Positions 24,295 through 32,269 of a stretch of 41,604 bases of DNA are shown here, piece by piece. Source of the stretch: Elainella saxicola E1. GTDB lineage: Bacteria; Cyanobacteriota; Cyanobacteriia; Elainellales; Elainellaceae. The stretch covers positions 1 through 41,604 of the forward strand of contig LUGL01000103.1 of assembly GCA_002796835.1 (NCBI GenBank), read 5' to 3'. The position numbers were made by a program, and so were the translations under genes. Within the stretch, counting starts at the first letter, position 1; each line of letters begins with the position of its first letter. The notes beneath the pieces are model-generated. The model had not been told where the DNA came from. It did no database searches and was given only the letters and a program-made list of their open reading frames with translations.

Positions 24295-24945
24295 CTAATT
24301 AGCATAGCTCTCCGCAGCATAGCTTTGCTCAGCATTAAAAGCCATTTGCCAAAACGCTGTTTCTAATTTAGCGATTTCTAGAAAAGCGGCTTCGGCTTGC
24401 TGCTGCACGGCTACCGGAGCTTCTGCTAAGGCTTCATCCGCCTGTTGGGCTAACTGCTGCACATATTCCGTGAATCCCTGATTTCCCCAGCGATCGGCAA
24501 ATTCATCATAGGGCGGCACCATGTGACCGGGAAGCTGCCAGCCCTGATTATAAGCACATTCGATCGCCCAGAACGCAGTTGCCTGAACCGCATAGGGAGT
24601 CAGCGCCAAACTGGCCATATAACCGCAATATTCAGTGCAGGTGGGTTGGCGATTGGTCTCCAGATCCAGTCCGCGATCGGCGGCTTGAACACGGAACCAG
24701 TTGAGTTCGTCTCTCAGCGCATGCAGGCCAGCCAGGAGGATATCGAAATGTTGGATTGGAGCATCTGCAAGTAATCTTGCCGCCATCCGGGTAAAATCAA
24801 CCACAAACAGGTAATCTTGCACTAACCAGGTGTTGAATTGGTGCGCCTGAATTTCGCCAGTGCGGCAAAGCGTTAAAAACGGATGCACTGTTGCATCTCG
24901 CCAAATTGGGGAATACTGATGCAAAAGCTGTTGACAGGTTGTCAT
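24295..24945 (-). CDS. TenA-family protein (thiaminase II-like)
   Basis: A 216-residue TenA-fold protein. Blocks HPFLTLCRTGEIQAHQFNTWLVQDYLFVVDFTRMAARLLADAP and FWAIECAYNQGWQLPG, with PYDEFADRWGNQGFTEYVQQL, are characteristic. TenA enzymes hydrolyse aminopyrimidine thiamine breakdown products for salvage. By eye, the position of the Bacillus catalytic cysteine (PCYW) is TAFW here, so the usual nucleophile seems absent and Glu in IEC may substitute, as in TenA-E types. A good AGAGGA site lies 7 nt before the ATG. The C-terminus carries a duplicated AEQSY/AAESY from a 15-bp repeat. No thiamine gene is adjacent and no TPP riboswitch is seen. Confidence 0.88.
   Translation of the reverse strand: MTTCQQLLHQYSPIWRDATVHPFLTLCRTGEIQAHQFNTWLVQDYLFVVDFTRMAARLLADAPIQHFDILLAGLHALRDELNWFRVQAADRGLDLETNRQPTCTEYCGYMASLALTPYAVQATAFWAIECAYNQGWQLPGHMVPPYDEFADRWGNQGFTEYVQQLAQQADEALAEAPVAVQQQAEAAFLEIAKLETAFWQMAFNAEQSYAAESYAN
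24301..24330. repeat. 15-bp imperfect tandem duplication at tenA 3' end
   Basis: AGCATAGCTCTCCGC (24301-24315) is followed by AGCATAGCTTTGCTC (24316-24330); the first nine bases are identical. It duplicates five residues at the C-terminus of the TenA-like protein in frame. Confidence 0.65.
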
Positions 24946-24985
24946 AAAAGCATCCTCTAGTCCTGAACTGTTTTAGGACGATCGA

Positions 24986-25171
24986 TTATCCGACTTCATC
25001 TTCAAAAATTTCGACAATTGCGATCCAAAACTGCTTGTAAAGAATACATAATCCACTGTCGATTTCCTCTATCCTAAGAGAGAACTGTTCAACATACGCC
25101 ACTTTTTGCTCCATTGAGTGTTTTATGTTGACCAGCAATCCAACATCTCTTTGTATCCCCTCGTTTTCCAT
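24986..25171 (-). CDS. Possible small protein, 61 aa
   Basis: An ATG-started frame upstream of tenA on the same strand, 40 bp before it. The product is acidic and helical (begins MENEGIQRDVG; has SMEQKVAYVEQFSLRIEEID). Its ATG is only 8 bp from the divergent TPR gene's ATG. That would put the TPR gene's promoter inside this frame, so either it is not a gene or transcription starts overlap. No family recognised. Confidence 0.3.
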   Translation of the reverse strand: MENEGIQRDVGLLVNIKHSMEQKVAYVEQFSLRIEEIDSGLCILYKQFWIAIVEIFEDEVG

Positions 25172-25179
25172 TTCCCTAA

Positions 25180-26211
25180 ATGAAACCGTTAAACATTGAT
25201 GCTGTTGAGCTCACAGAATGGGAACAGCGGCGGCGACAGGCCAATCGTTGCTACCAGACCAAGCAATTCGATACTTTCTTGCAACTTGCTCGGGAAAATC
25301 TTCAGCTGATTCGTCTCTTGCAAGATCAGCAGCGAGAGAGGCTGGCACTCAACGATCTGGGTCTTGCTTATTTGAGCTGTCACTTGCCGCATCAAGCGCT
25401 GGAATTTCTGCATCAAGCGCATTGTTTAGCCGAAATGGATGCAGATCAAACAGCTTTGGCTGTAACGCTGCTCAACTTGGGTTCTGCTTACAGCCAGCTA
25501 GGCCATTTGCTCCAAGCGATGGATCTGCTCCAGCGGGCTCAATCCATTTATCAACAGCTTCAGGATTTATCCGGCGAAATTGTGGCGTTGCACCAAATTG
25601 CCCTGCTCCATTCCCAACATGGGGAGCATAATCGGGCGCTGTTGCTGCACCATCAGGTTTTGTCCATGCGGCGGTTCCTGGGGGACTTTTCCGGTGAGGC
25701 CGCTTCTCTGAATGGCATCGGTTGTGCTCACAGTCATTTAGGCCAACTGAAAGAGGCAATTCAAGCATTTCGAGAGGCTCGATCGATCCAACAAGCCGTC
25801 AAAGATGTGTCGGGCGAGGCCACCACGTTAAACAATTTGGCTTCTGCCTACAATGACTTGGGTGATTGCAACTATGCCTTGCTCTCTTATCACCAGGTTT
25901 TGTTGACACACCGCGCCTTAAACAACCGCCATGGCGAGGCAGTTACTTTGCAGAATTTGGGTCACACTTACGATCAAATCGGCAATTATGACCAGGCGCT
26001 GCAACACTACACTCAAGCCCTCATCCGCTATCAAGAACTGTGCGATCGATCGGGTGAGATTGCCATTCTGCTCAACATGGGCTCAATTTATGCGGCGATC
26101 GGACATAAAAAATGGGCGCAAAACTGTTACCGTCATGCCCATTCCTTAGTGCAGCAAATTGACAATCCACCCCTCGTTGAAAAAATTCGCCAGTTGATGG
26201 ATTCTCTTTAA
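25180..26211 (+). CDS. TPR-repeat protein, 343 aa
   Basis: Almost wholly made of about seven 40-residue tetratricopeptide repeats of the Rapsyn/LGN-like type, with the motif SGEAxxLxxLGxAYxxLG and QAxxxxxQALxIxR. Repeats start at about residue 40 and end near 335. They should form a solenoid that binds a partner peptide; no effector domain is attached, so it may be an adaptor. No ribosome site is clear before the ATG. The 3' neighbour alkA starts 111 bp later on the same strand. Confidence 0.9.
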   Translation: MKPLNIDAVELTEWEQRRRQANRCYQTKQFDTFLQLARENLQLIRLLQDQQRERLALNDLGLAYLSCHLPHQALEFLHQAHCLAEMDADQTALAVTLLNLGSAYSQLGHLLQAMDLLQRAQSIYQQLQDLSGEIVALHQIALLHSQHGEHNRALLLHHQVLSMRRFLGDFSGEAASLNGIGCAHSHLGQLKEAIQAFREARSIQQAVKDVSGEATTLNNLASAYNDLGDCNYALLSYHQVLLTHRALNNRHGEAVTLQNLGHTYDQIGNYDQALQHYTQALIRYQELCDRSGEIAILLNMGSIYAAIGHKKWAQNCYRHAHSLVQQIDNPPLVEKIRQLMDSL

Positions 26212-26322
26212 CGCCGACTGTCATTCAAGGCATCTGACTCGTTGGAACTCCACTGCGAATCAGCAAAATTTTGCGGCATGATGGAACATGAACCAACTGA
26301 GTAGTACAGGCGGCCCCTTTTA

Positions 26323-27087
26323 ATGGACTATTCGATCGCCCTCACTTGCCTTCGATCGGCAGATCCTCGCCTTGCGACTGTCATTGACCAGGTGGGTGAC
26401 TGCACCCTACACACTAGTCAACAGACCGGAGATTTGTTGTCTGCGTTGGCTAAAGCGATTCTCTACCAACAGCTTTCCGGTAAGGCTGCTGCCGCGATTC
26501 ATCGTCGTTTTTTGCAGCTCTATCCCGATCGCCCATTTCCCAGTCCAGAAGATATTCTGAATACCTCTGATGAACTGCTGCGGGGAGCAGGCATTTCTCG
26601 CCCCAAAATTGCCTATCTTAGAGATTTGGCGATGAAGGTGCAGACAAGCTTACCGACCTTAGAAGAGATCAATGATTGGGAGGATGAGGCGATCGTTCAA
26701 ACGCTGACTCAGGTGAAAGGAATAGGCTGCTGGACGGTGCAAATGCTGCTAATTTTTCGCCTGCATCGCTGGGATGTGCTGCCAATCGATGATCTCGGCA
26801 TTCGCTCTGCAATTCAGTGGCTGTATGAGTTGCCTGATCTGCCCAACAAAAAGACGATGTTGCAAATTGGCGAACCCTGGCAACCCTACCGCACCATTGC
26901 ATCCTGGTATTTGTGGCGCAGTTTGGATCCAGATTTTCAACGGCCTCAAGCTGAACTACCGGTTGAGCAAGTAACGCTCAAGGCAGTTGGCGCAAAGTCT
27001 AATGGGGCGGTTCAATCTGTTCAGCGATCGAAGGATGCAGCCATGCCAACGGCATCCCGGAAGAAAGCTGTAAAAAAACCTCGCTGA
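26323..27087 (+). CDS. DNA-3-methyladenine glycosylase II (AlkA-type)
   Basis: A 254-residue HhH-GPD base-excision glycosylase. FSGKAAAAIHRRF-like ILYQQLSGKAAAAIHRRFLQLYP opens the domain. The helix-hairpin-helix is LTQVKGIGCWTVQMLLIF (about 126-143), and the catalytic aspartate is the second D of LPIDDLGIRS (about 156). It removes alkylated purines in DNA repair. It lacks the N-terminal domain of E. coli AlkA and is like the shorter bacterial AlkA/Mag1 type. The C-terminal 30 residues (about 225-254) are basic (SRKKAVKKPR) and lie in the part overlapping the convergent transporter gene by 89 bp. Confidence 0.93.
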   Translation: MDYSIALTCLRSADPRLATVIDQVGDCTLHTSQQTGDLLSALAKAILYQQLSGKAAAAIHRRFLQLYPDRPFPSPEDILNTSDELLRGAGISRPKIAYLRDLAMKVQTSLPTLEEINDWEDEAIVQTLTQVKGIGCWTVQMLLIFRLHRWDVLPIDDLGIRSAIQWLYELPDLPNKKTMLQIGEPWQPYRTIASWYLWRSLDPDFQRPQAELPVEQVTLKAVGAKSNGAVQSVQRSKDAAMPTASRKKAVKKPR

Positions 27088-27976
27088 GGCCAAACTCCTG
27101 CTGCAATGAAATTTGGAGTTGCTGTAACAGCCGATCGCGCTTCGTACCGTCGGTAAAGCTGACCGTGAGTTGGGCAGACAGAGCATCCTGACCAAGAGCG
27201 ATCGTCCAGATCCGCAAGTTTTGCACTGCCACAACGCCTTCAAACTGGTTGAGATGGGCAGTGATTGCCGCAGCATCTAGATGCAAGGGTACTTTTTCTA
27301 ACAAAATATGCACACTCTGACGGATTAAAGGTAAGGCACCCGCACCAATCAACAAGGCCACACCTAAACCGACAACACTATCAACCCATTGCCAATCCCA
27401 GAGGCTAATCAGCAGGGCTGCCAAAATCACGCCAACTGAACTGATAGCATCGGCCAACATATGCAGGAAGGCTCCCCGCAAATTCAAATCGGTAGCGCTG
27501 CCGGGATGAAGCAAAACTGCATTGAGGCTATTGACCCCAAGTCCAACGATCGCAGTGATCAACATCGGCAAGCTGAGAATTTCGGAAGCGGTTGACATGT
27601 GCCAATGGCTCCAGGCTTCCCAAGCAATCCAGGCAGCAATGCCAAGTAACCCCATGCCGTTGAGTAAGGCCGCTAAGATTTCGATGCGGCGATAGCCAAA
27701 GGTCGCCTGTGCCGAAGCAGGTAACTGGGCCATCCAGGTAGCCAGCAGCGCTAGACCCAGCGCAATCGCATCTGAGACCATATGTCCGGCTTCAGCAAAT
27801 AGGGCCAGACTGTGACTCACGCCTGCCACAACGAGTTCAACACCAGCAAAGCTGATAATCAACATCAGGGCGAGCCTGAGCGATCGCAATTTTTGAGGCC
27901 GGTGGGTGATCGCTTGATGATAGGAACAGCAAGCTAGATTGGCTCCAGAACTGGAGACCGAAGACAATTGAGTCAT
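26999..27976 (-). CDS. CDF-family cation efflux transporter (CzcD/ZnT-like)
   Basis: A 325-residue cation diffusion facilitator with six TM segments. The metal-site motifs are GHMVSD in TM2 and HMLAD in TM5, the HxxxD pair of the zinc-type CDF family. FGYRRIEILAALLNG and the C-terminal cytoplasmic ferredoxin-like domain (ALGQDALSAQLTVSF) are typical. It exports Zn2+ or a similar divalent metal by proton antiport. No histidine-rich loop is seen. Its last 29 codons overlap the end of alkA on the opposite strand. Confidence 0.93.
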   Translation of the reverse strand: MTQLSSVSSSGANLACCSYHQAITHRPQKLRSLRLALMLIISFAGVELVVAGVSHSLALFAEAGHMVSDAIALGLALLATWMAQLPASAQATFGYRRIEILAALLNGMGLLGIAAWIAWEAWSHWHMSTASEILSLPMLITAIVGLGVNSLNAVLLHPGSATDLNLRGAFLHMLADAISSVGVILAALLISLWDWQWVDSVVGLGVALLIGAGALPLIRQSVHILLEKVPLHLDAAAITAHLNQFEGVVAVQNLRIWTIALGQDALSAQLTVSFTDGTKRDRLLQQLQISLQQEFGLSEVFLQLSSGMPLAWLHPSIAEQIEPPH

Positions 27977-28081
27977 AAAGAAGAGCCGCGCGCATTAATT
28001 CTTGAAGAAACCACTGACTTTAAGAAACCGCTGCAGCCAGAAAAGTTTCGATCGCGGTGTCCATTCGCGTCCATCTTACTG

Positions 28082-28109
28082 AATTTTATCGGGTTAATTT
28101 TATCGGGTT
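28082..28109. repeat. 14-bp perfect tandem duplication
   Basis: AATTTTATCGGGTT occurs twice end to end in the spacer between the CDF gene and riboflavin synthase, 8 bp from the ribE stop. It forms no hairpin. Confidence 0.9.
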
Positions 28110-28117
28110 AAACGGGG

Positions 28118-28837
28118 CTACAAGTAACCATGCTCTGCTAAAAAAGCCGGATTGATTACTTCACCAGAACCGGACATCCAATTGGCCAATTCGCCCATCT
28201 TGCCTACCTCAAGCGCATCGATCGCATCAGATTCGGTCGATCGCAGTCGCAAAAACTTCTCGACATATTTGCCCAAGACATCGCCTTCTAAATTCACCGG
28301 ACTCCCAGGCTGGAGATTTTGTAAGTTAGTTTCAGCATAGGTATGGGGAATCACCGCGACCTTGAACCAAGAGCCAGTGGCATTACATTCGGCCACGGTT
28401 AGGCTCACCCCGTTCACGGCAATGCTGCCCTTTGGCACAATGTAGCGAGACACGCGCGGATCGGGAACCTGAAAGCTAATTTCCCATGCGTTTGCGGTTT
28501 GAATCGCTTCGTCCAGATACCCGACCCCGTCGATGTGACCCGTCACGAAGTGCCCACCCAGTTTGCTGCCGACCCGCAAAGAAGGCTCTAAATTCACAAT
28601 ATGCTCGCCGCTCGCCCATTGCAGGATCGTTCGACGAATCGTTTCGGGTGAAATGGCGGCGACAAACCCGGTTGCCAAGATCTCAGTGACGGTCAGACAG
28701 ACGCCATCTACGGCCACACTATCGCCGATCGCCAAATCTTGCAAAACTCTTTCGGGCGTTCTAGCGCAAGAGACTTCTGCGAGCTGTTCGCTGCGGAGGC
28801 GCAGACTGCCTGTAGTGATAACCAGTCCAGTGAACAC
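28118..28837 (-). CDS. ribE: Riboflavin synthase (alpha subunit)
   Basis: A 239-residue protein of two lumazine-binding repeats. Repeat 1 has the start MFTGLVITTG, GDSVAVDGVCLTVTEI and GHFVTGHIDGVG; repeat 2 has KGSIAVNGVSLTVAECN and VAVIPHTYAETNL. It dismutates two 6,7-dimethyl-8-ribityllumazine molecules to riboflavin in the cytoplasm. The start is GTG at 28837. It is about 20 residues longer than most homologues, by the C-terminal tail (MGELANWMSGSGEVINPA). No FMN riboswitch is visible upstream and no other riboflavin gene is adjacent. Confidence 0.95.
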   Translation of the reverse strand: MFTGLVITTGSLRLRSEQLAEVSCARTPERVLQDLAIGDSVAVDGVCLTVTEILATGFVAAISPETIRRTILQWASGEHIVNLEPSLRVGSKLGGHFVTGHIDGVGYLDEAIQTANAWEISFQVPDPRVSRYIVPKGSIAVNGVSLTVAECNATGSWFKVAVIPHTYAETNLQNLQPGSPVNLEGDVLGKYVEKFLRLRSTESDAIDALEVGKMGELANWMSGSGEVINPAFLAEHGYL

Positions 28838-29065
28838 GCTTTTTATTATTTTCGTCAGCTATGGAGTGTTATCTAGAGTAACAATTTGCGATTTCGATTG
28901 AGGTAATTTCCTGCCAAGAGCAACTCTGCTTGCCAGTCTTTCCCATCTAAAAATTGGCTTTACAACTTGTTAAGGCAGGTGTGAATCGGATCGATCCCTG
29001 AAACACCCCTAGTTTCATCCCGCTCGATCCCCAGTCTGTTCATTTTACTTTCACAACTTCTTAGG

Positions 29066-29150
29066 GATCATTCTCAATAAGCTATCACTGTTGAAAATAG
29101 TGAATGCAATTGCTATCCTTCTCATTAAGGCAGCACTATTGAGAAGGAAA
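29066..29150 (+). promoter_or_regulatory. Candidate Fur boxes before fur
   Basis: The leader has repeated TGAGAA/TTCTCA units: ATCATTCTCAATAAG near 29068, CTTCTCATTAAG near 29119, and CACTATTGAGAAGG near 29136. These resemble halves of the iron box (TGATAATNATTATCA) on both strands. They would suit autoregulation by the downstream Fur, as in other cyanobacteria, but none is a full match. Confidence 0.35.
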
Positions 29151-29156
29151 ATTCCT

Positions 29157-29606
29157 ATGTACACCGTATCCTCCCTCAAAGCTGAACTCAACGAGCGGGG
29201 TTGGCGCTTAACACCTCAGCGGGAGGTTATCCTACAAATTTTTCAGAACCTTCCCCCAGGTCAGCATCTGAGTGCAGAAGATTTGCATGTCCTCCTTCAA
29301 GATGAGGGAGAAGCAATTAGTTTGTCAACGATTTATCGCAACCTGAAGCTGATGTCGCGCATGGGAATCTTGCGGGAACTGGAGCTGGCTGAGGGGCATA
29401 AACACTATGAAATTAACCAGCCTTCCCCTTACCACCATCACCATCTCATCTGCGTACGGTGCAATAAGACGATCGAGTTCAAAAACGACTCGATTCTGAA
29501 AATGGGAGCGAAGACAGCTCAGAAAGAAGGCTATCACTTGCTGGATTGTCAGCTCACCATTCATGCGATTTGTCCGAGTTGTCAGCGATCGCTCATGCCC
29601 ATTTAA
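29157..29606 (+). CDS. fur: Ferric uptake regulator, FurA-like
   Basis: About 149 residues from the ATG at 29157, which follows AAGGA by 8 nt; a TTG at 29091 would add 22 residues unlike other Fur starts. The winged helix is LKAELNERGWRLTPQREVIL with ISLSTIYRNLKLMSRMGILREL. The dimerisation domain has HHHHLICVRCNKTIEF and a second CPSC, giving the two CxxC pairs and the metal site. It closely resembles the iron-responsive FurA of filamentous cyanobacteria. A role in iron and oxidative-stress control is expected; PerR function cannot be ruled out from sequence. Confidence 0.9.
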   Translation: MYTVSSLKAELNERGWRLTPQREVILQIFQNLPPGQHLSAEDLHVLLQDEGEAISLSTIYRNLKLMSRMGILRELELAEGHKHYEINQPSPYHHHHLICVRCNKTIEFKNDSILKMGAKTAQKEGYHLLDCQLTIHAICPSCQRSLMPI

Positions 29607-29648
29607 TCCTGTTTATTTTCCTTCTTGAGACCAACACTTTGGTTGTCT

Positions 29649-30455
29649 TCAACTCAGTGCCTGGAGCAATAGGGCTGGGTTATCTAGCCCACCAACGATT
29701 CGCCGCACTGGAGCAGGCTGCACTTTGACCAGCGTTGGAGTTGCAGTAATCTGATCTGCTTCGGCCTGCTCAGGATGTTTACGAACATCAATCACTTTCA
29801 AGGTGTAAGGCTGATTGAGATGGGTCTCTAGCAGGTGATGCAGCGTTTTCAAAATGCGTTCTGTAGCAGCACTTCTGCCGGAGACAAACAGGCGCAGCAC
29901 ATAGCCCTCCATCTCGTCTGGAGGGAACATCGACCAACTATGTTCGCTGGCTAGATCGGGCTGTAATGGAGAAGTGAGCGCGATCGGTTCCAGACGAGCG
30001 ATGAGTTCGTGCGAATCCCAAAGTTGGGGAAACTGCTGCCGATAGGAAGCTAACATTAACAGATCGCACAATTCATTATGGTGGGATGCCATCTGCCACT
30101 CTTGGCCTGTGCAGCCAAAAATGACGTTTAACAATGCCTGCTGCTGAAACACAAGCGGGTAGGCTTCTGCAAAGGTATGAATGCTTTGCGTGCGGGGATC
30201 CTGCCAGCGATCGATCGTTGCGGTGAAGCAGGGCACCAGAAAATGCGGTGGTTCCGTCAGCCCCAGCAATTCTTGCAAAAACAAACAGAGCTGCAGGTGC
30301 CAGCGGTTTTGCTTCTGAGGATCAATGCAGTAAACCAAATCGCCACCGGGCGTAAACAGCGCGATGCCTTTGAAAAGAGCGGGAGCTTGTGAACCTGAGT
30401 CTGTTTCTACAAGGTTTTGAACTGGATTGACAGAATTACCCACAGAATTACTCAT
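29649..30455 (-). CDS. KaiB-domain fusion protein
   Basis: About 268 residues from the ATG at 30455 (a TTG at 30509 is possible). The C-terminal KaiB/thioredoxin-like domain covers about 185-268: YVLRLFVSGRSAATERILKTL, PYTLKVIDVRKHPEQAEAD, ATPTLVKVQP. The pattern matches both KaiB and the N-terminal domain of SasA. The first 180 residues (LFKGIALFTPGGDLVYCIDP; FLQELLGLTEPPHFLVPCFTAT) form a separate domain that I do not recognise. It may bind KaiC or another clock partner, but this is inferred. It does not sit with kaiA, kaiC or a kinase gene. Fur is convergent to it. Confidence 0.82.
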   Translation of the reverse strand: MSNSVGNSVNPVQNLVETDSGSQAPALFKGIALFTPGGDLVYCIDPQKQNRWHLQLCLFLQELLGLTEPPHFLVPCFTATIDRWQDPRTQSIHTFAEAYPLVFQQQALLNVIFGCTGQEWQMASHHNELCDLLMLASYRQQFPQLWDSHELIARLEPIALTSPLQPDLASEHSWSMFPPDEMEGYVLRLFVSGRSAATERILKTLHHLLETHLNQPYTLKVIDVRKHPEQAEADQITATPTLVKVQPAPVRRIVGGLDNPALLLQALS

Positions 30456-30629
30456 TGCGAAGCATGTCAAGGATGGTGTACAGCCTAGAAAGATCGGTTG
30501 ACCAACCAAACGATGATCGGCATGTTGTTCTTCATTCTATAGCGATGCAGCTGGAGACAGATGCTGGTCAGCTAGTCAAATGATCAGAAGCTTCATCCAG
30601 ATTCCTGGACTGGAACTATAGACTGAAAC

Positions 30630-30660
30630 CAAATAAAGACACAAAGCTGAGCTCTGTGCC
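30630..30660 (-). terminator. Intrinsic terminator after pilT
   Basis: On the minus strand GGCACAGAGC, loop TCA, GCTTTGTGTC gives a 10-bp stem (two G-T pairs) followed by TTTATTT. It lies about 65 bp past the pilT stop on the same strand. Confidence 0.75.
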
Positions 30661-30726
30661 TTAAACAATCGGATGATTTTCGAAGCGATACACAGCCCTG
30701 AGATGACGAGCTGTGACTGATTTGGG

Positions 30727-32025
30727 CTACACCCGACCTCGCAGAATTTGCGCCATTTCGTTGGCCTTGGGTGAATGTTCCAATGCTGTCTCTTCAGTGA
30801 TGCGCCCTGCTTCATACAGCTTATAAAGCGACTGGTTCATCGTACACATGCCGTCAAAGGTACAACGCGGAATGATCGCTTCGATCTCGTCGATTTCGCC
30901 TCGCCGGATGTAATCCCGAATGGCATCCGTGTTCAGCATGATGTCGTGATAGGCTGCGCGTTTTCCATCGGTTGTGCGGCAAAGACCTTGGGCAATCACC
31001 GCCACCAGAGATTCTGCGATCGAAACCCGCATCGGTGCCTGTTGGTCTGGTTCATAGAGCTGCAAAATCCGTTCAATGGTCTTCACAGCGCTGTTGGTAT
31101 GGAGCGTTCCCATTACCAAGTGTCCGGTTTGGGCTGCTTTCAGCGCCGTATTCACCGTTTCTTTGTCCCGCATTTCACCCACCAGAATGATGTCTGGGTC
31201 TTCCCGCAGTGAGGCTTTGAGGGCGTTGTCAAACTTGAGGGTGTGAATGCCGACTTCTCGTTGTTTAATCAGCGCTTTCTTACTGGTGTGCACAAATTCG
31301 ATCGGATCTTCGATCGTAATAATATTCTTCGGCATTTCGTTGTTGATGTAATCAATCATCGCTGCCAAAGTTGTAGATTTACCTGATCCCGTCGGTCCTG
31401 TAATCAGAATCAAGCCTTTGTGGTGGTGGCAAACATCCTTGAACACAGGTGGCAGGTTCAGTTGCTCCATTGTCAAGATCTTCAGCGGAATCAGACGCAT
31501 AACCATGGCTGGACCGCGCAAAGAGTCGAAGATGTTGATCCGAACCCGGGCAAACTCGTATTGGGTCGCGCCATCGTAATCTAGCGTGTCCTGAAACCGC
31601 TTAATTTCTTCGTCACTCAAAATTTCTTTGAGCCAGCTAAAAAAGGTTTCGCGATCGGTTACCGGATAGTCTGTGACCTCAATTTCCCCCCGATTACGAA
31701 AACGGGGCACTTCACCAACGCCAGTATGGACATCTGAGAAGCCTTTGTCGAATGCTTCCCGAACAAGCTGCTCCATCGTAGGTTGACCTGCCGATGGCTT
31801 CGCTTTCATGGAGCGTACACCAGGCGGAGGGGCGGGACGGTGACCTGCAGGAGGGGGAGGAGCGGGACGAGCACCAGAATTCATCGCCGCAGGATTCATC
31901 GGTAAAGCTTGGGAAGGCATTTGAGGGGCTGCACCTGGAGGAACCTGTGACATAGGTCTTGCGGGCGGCGGTGGCGGCACGCGGGATCCAGGAGGGGGAG
32001 TCATCGGGCGTTGTGCTTCAGTCAT
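30727..32025 (-). CDS. pilT: PilT-type twitching motility ATPase with Pro-rich N-terminus
   Basis: A 432-residue type IV pilus retraction ATPase. Walker A is GPTGSGKST at about 210-218. The Asp box region has IITIEDPIEF, Walker B DIILVGEMRDKET, and the His box GTLHTNSA. The first 80 residues are Pro-rich with PPPPPARP and PAPPPPAGHRP blocks, then TMEQLVREAFDKGFSDVHTG begins the PAS-like N2D. Most PilT proteins lack such an extension, and it may be a linker to a partner. Cyanobacteria have several PilT paralogues (some control phototaxis), and I cannot tell which this is. The gene is monocistronic with a terminator. Confidence 0.93.
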   Translation of the reverse strand: MTEAQRPMTPPPGSRVPPPPPARPMSQVPPGAAPQMPSQALPMNPAAMNSGARPAPPPPAGHRPAPPPGVRSMKAKPSAGQPTMEQLVREAFDKGFSDVHTGVGEVPRFRNRGEIEVTDYPVTDRETFFSWLKEILSDEEIKRFQDTLDYDGATQYEFARVRINIFDSLRGPAMVMRLIPLKILTMEQLNLPPVFKDVCHHHKGLILITGPTGSGKSTTLAAMIDYINNEMPKNIITIEDPIEFVHTSKKALIKQREVGIHTLKFDNALKASLREDPDIILVGEMRDKETVNTALKAAQTGHLVMGTLHTNSAVKTIERILQLYEPDQQAPMRVSIAESLVAVIAQGLCRTTDGKRAAYHDIMLNTDAIRDYIRRGEIDEIEAIIPRCTFDGMCTMNQSLYKLYEAGRITEETALEHSPKANEMAQILRGRV

Positions 32026-32115
32026 AGACCACCTATCGGCAAAGATGCTTTAGACAATATTTGAGACAAAATCAACTCAGATCAAAGGTTTGATGCTGTT
32101 AATAAGGTGCGAGAC

Positions 32116-32143
32116 CTTGATGCGTCATTCTTGATGCGTCACT
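32116..32143. repeat. 14-bp tandem duplication
   Basis: CTTGATGCGTCATT (32116-32129) is followed by CTTGATGCGTCACT (32130-32143), differing at one base. It lies in the spacer between pilT and the pentapeptide-repeat gene. Confidence 0.9.
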
Positions 32144-32269
32144 GTTGTCAAGCCTGCCCAAAACCGCAGAATTTCTATCAGTCTGGCGTAAATGCTCAAT
32201 CCCTGCCACGCGATCGCAACTGTCACACAGGTGATTTTTGCAACTCGGTACGCATCGCTATCGATGGCC

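Noticed and set aside
24946-25179. TPP riboswitch before tenA
   Set aside because: No CTGAGA-type thi-box core or the required stems are visible.
28838-28960. FMN riboswitch before riboflavin synthase
   Set aside because: The conserved FMN-box bases (AGGGAUG and GAUGAACC-like) are absent.
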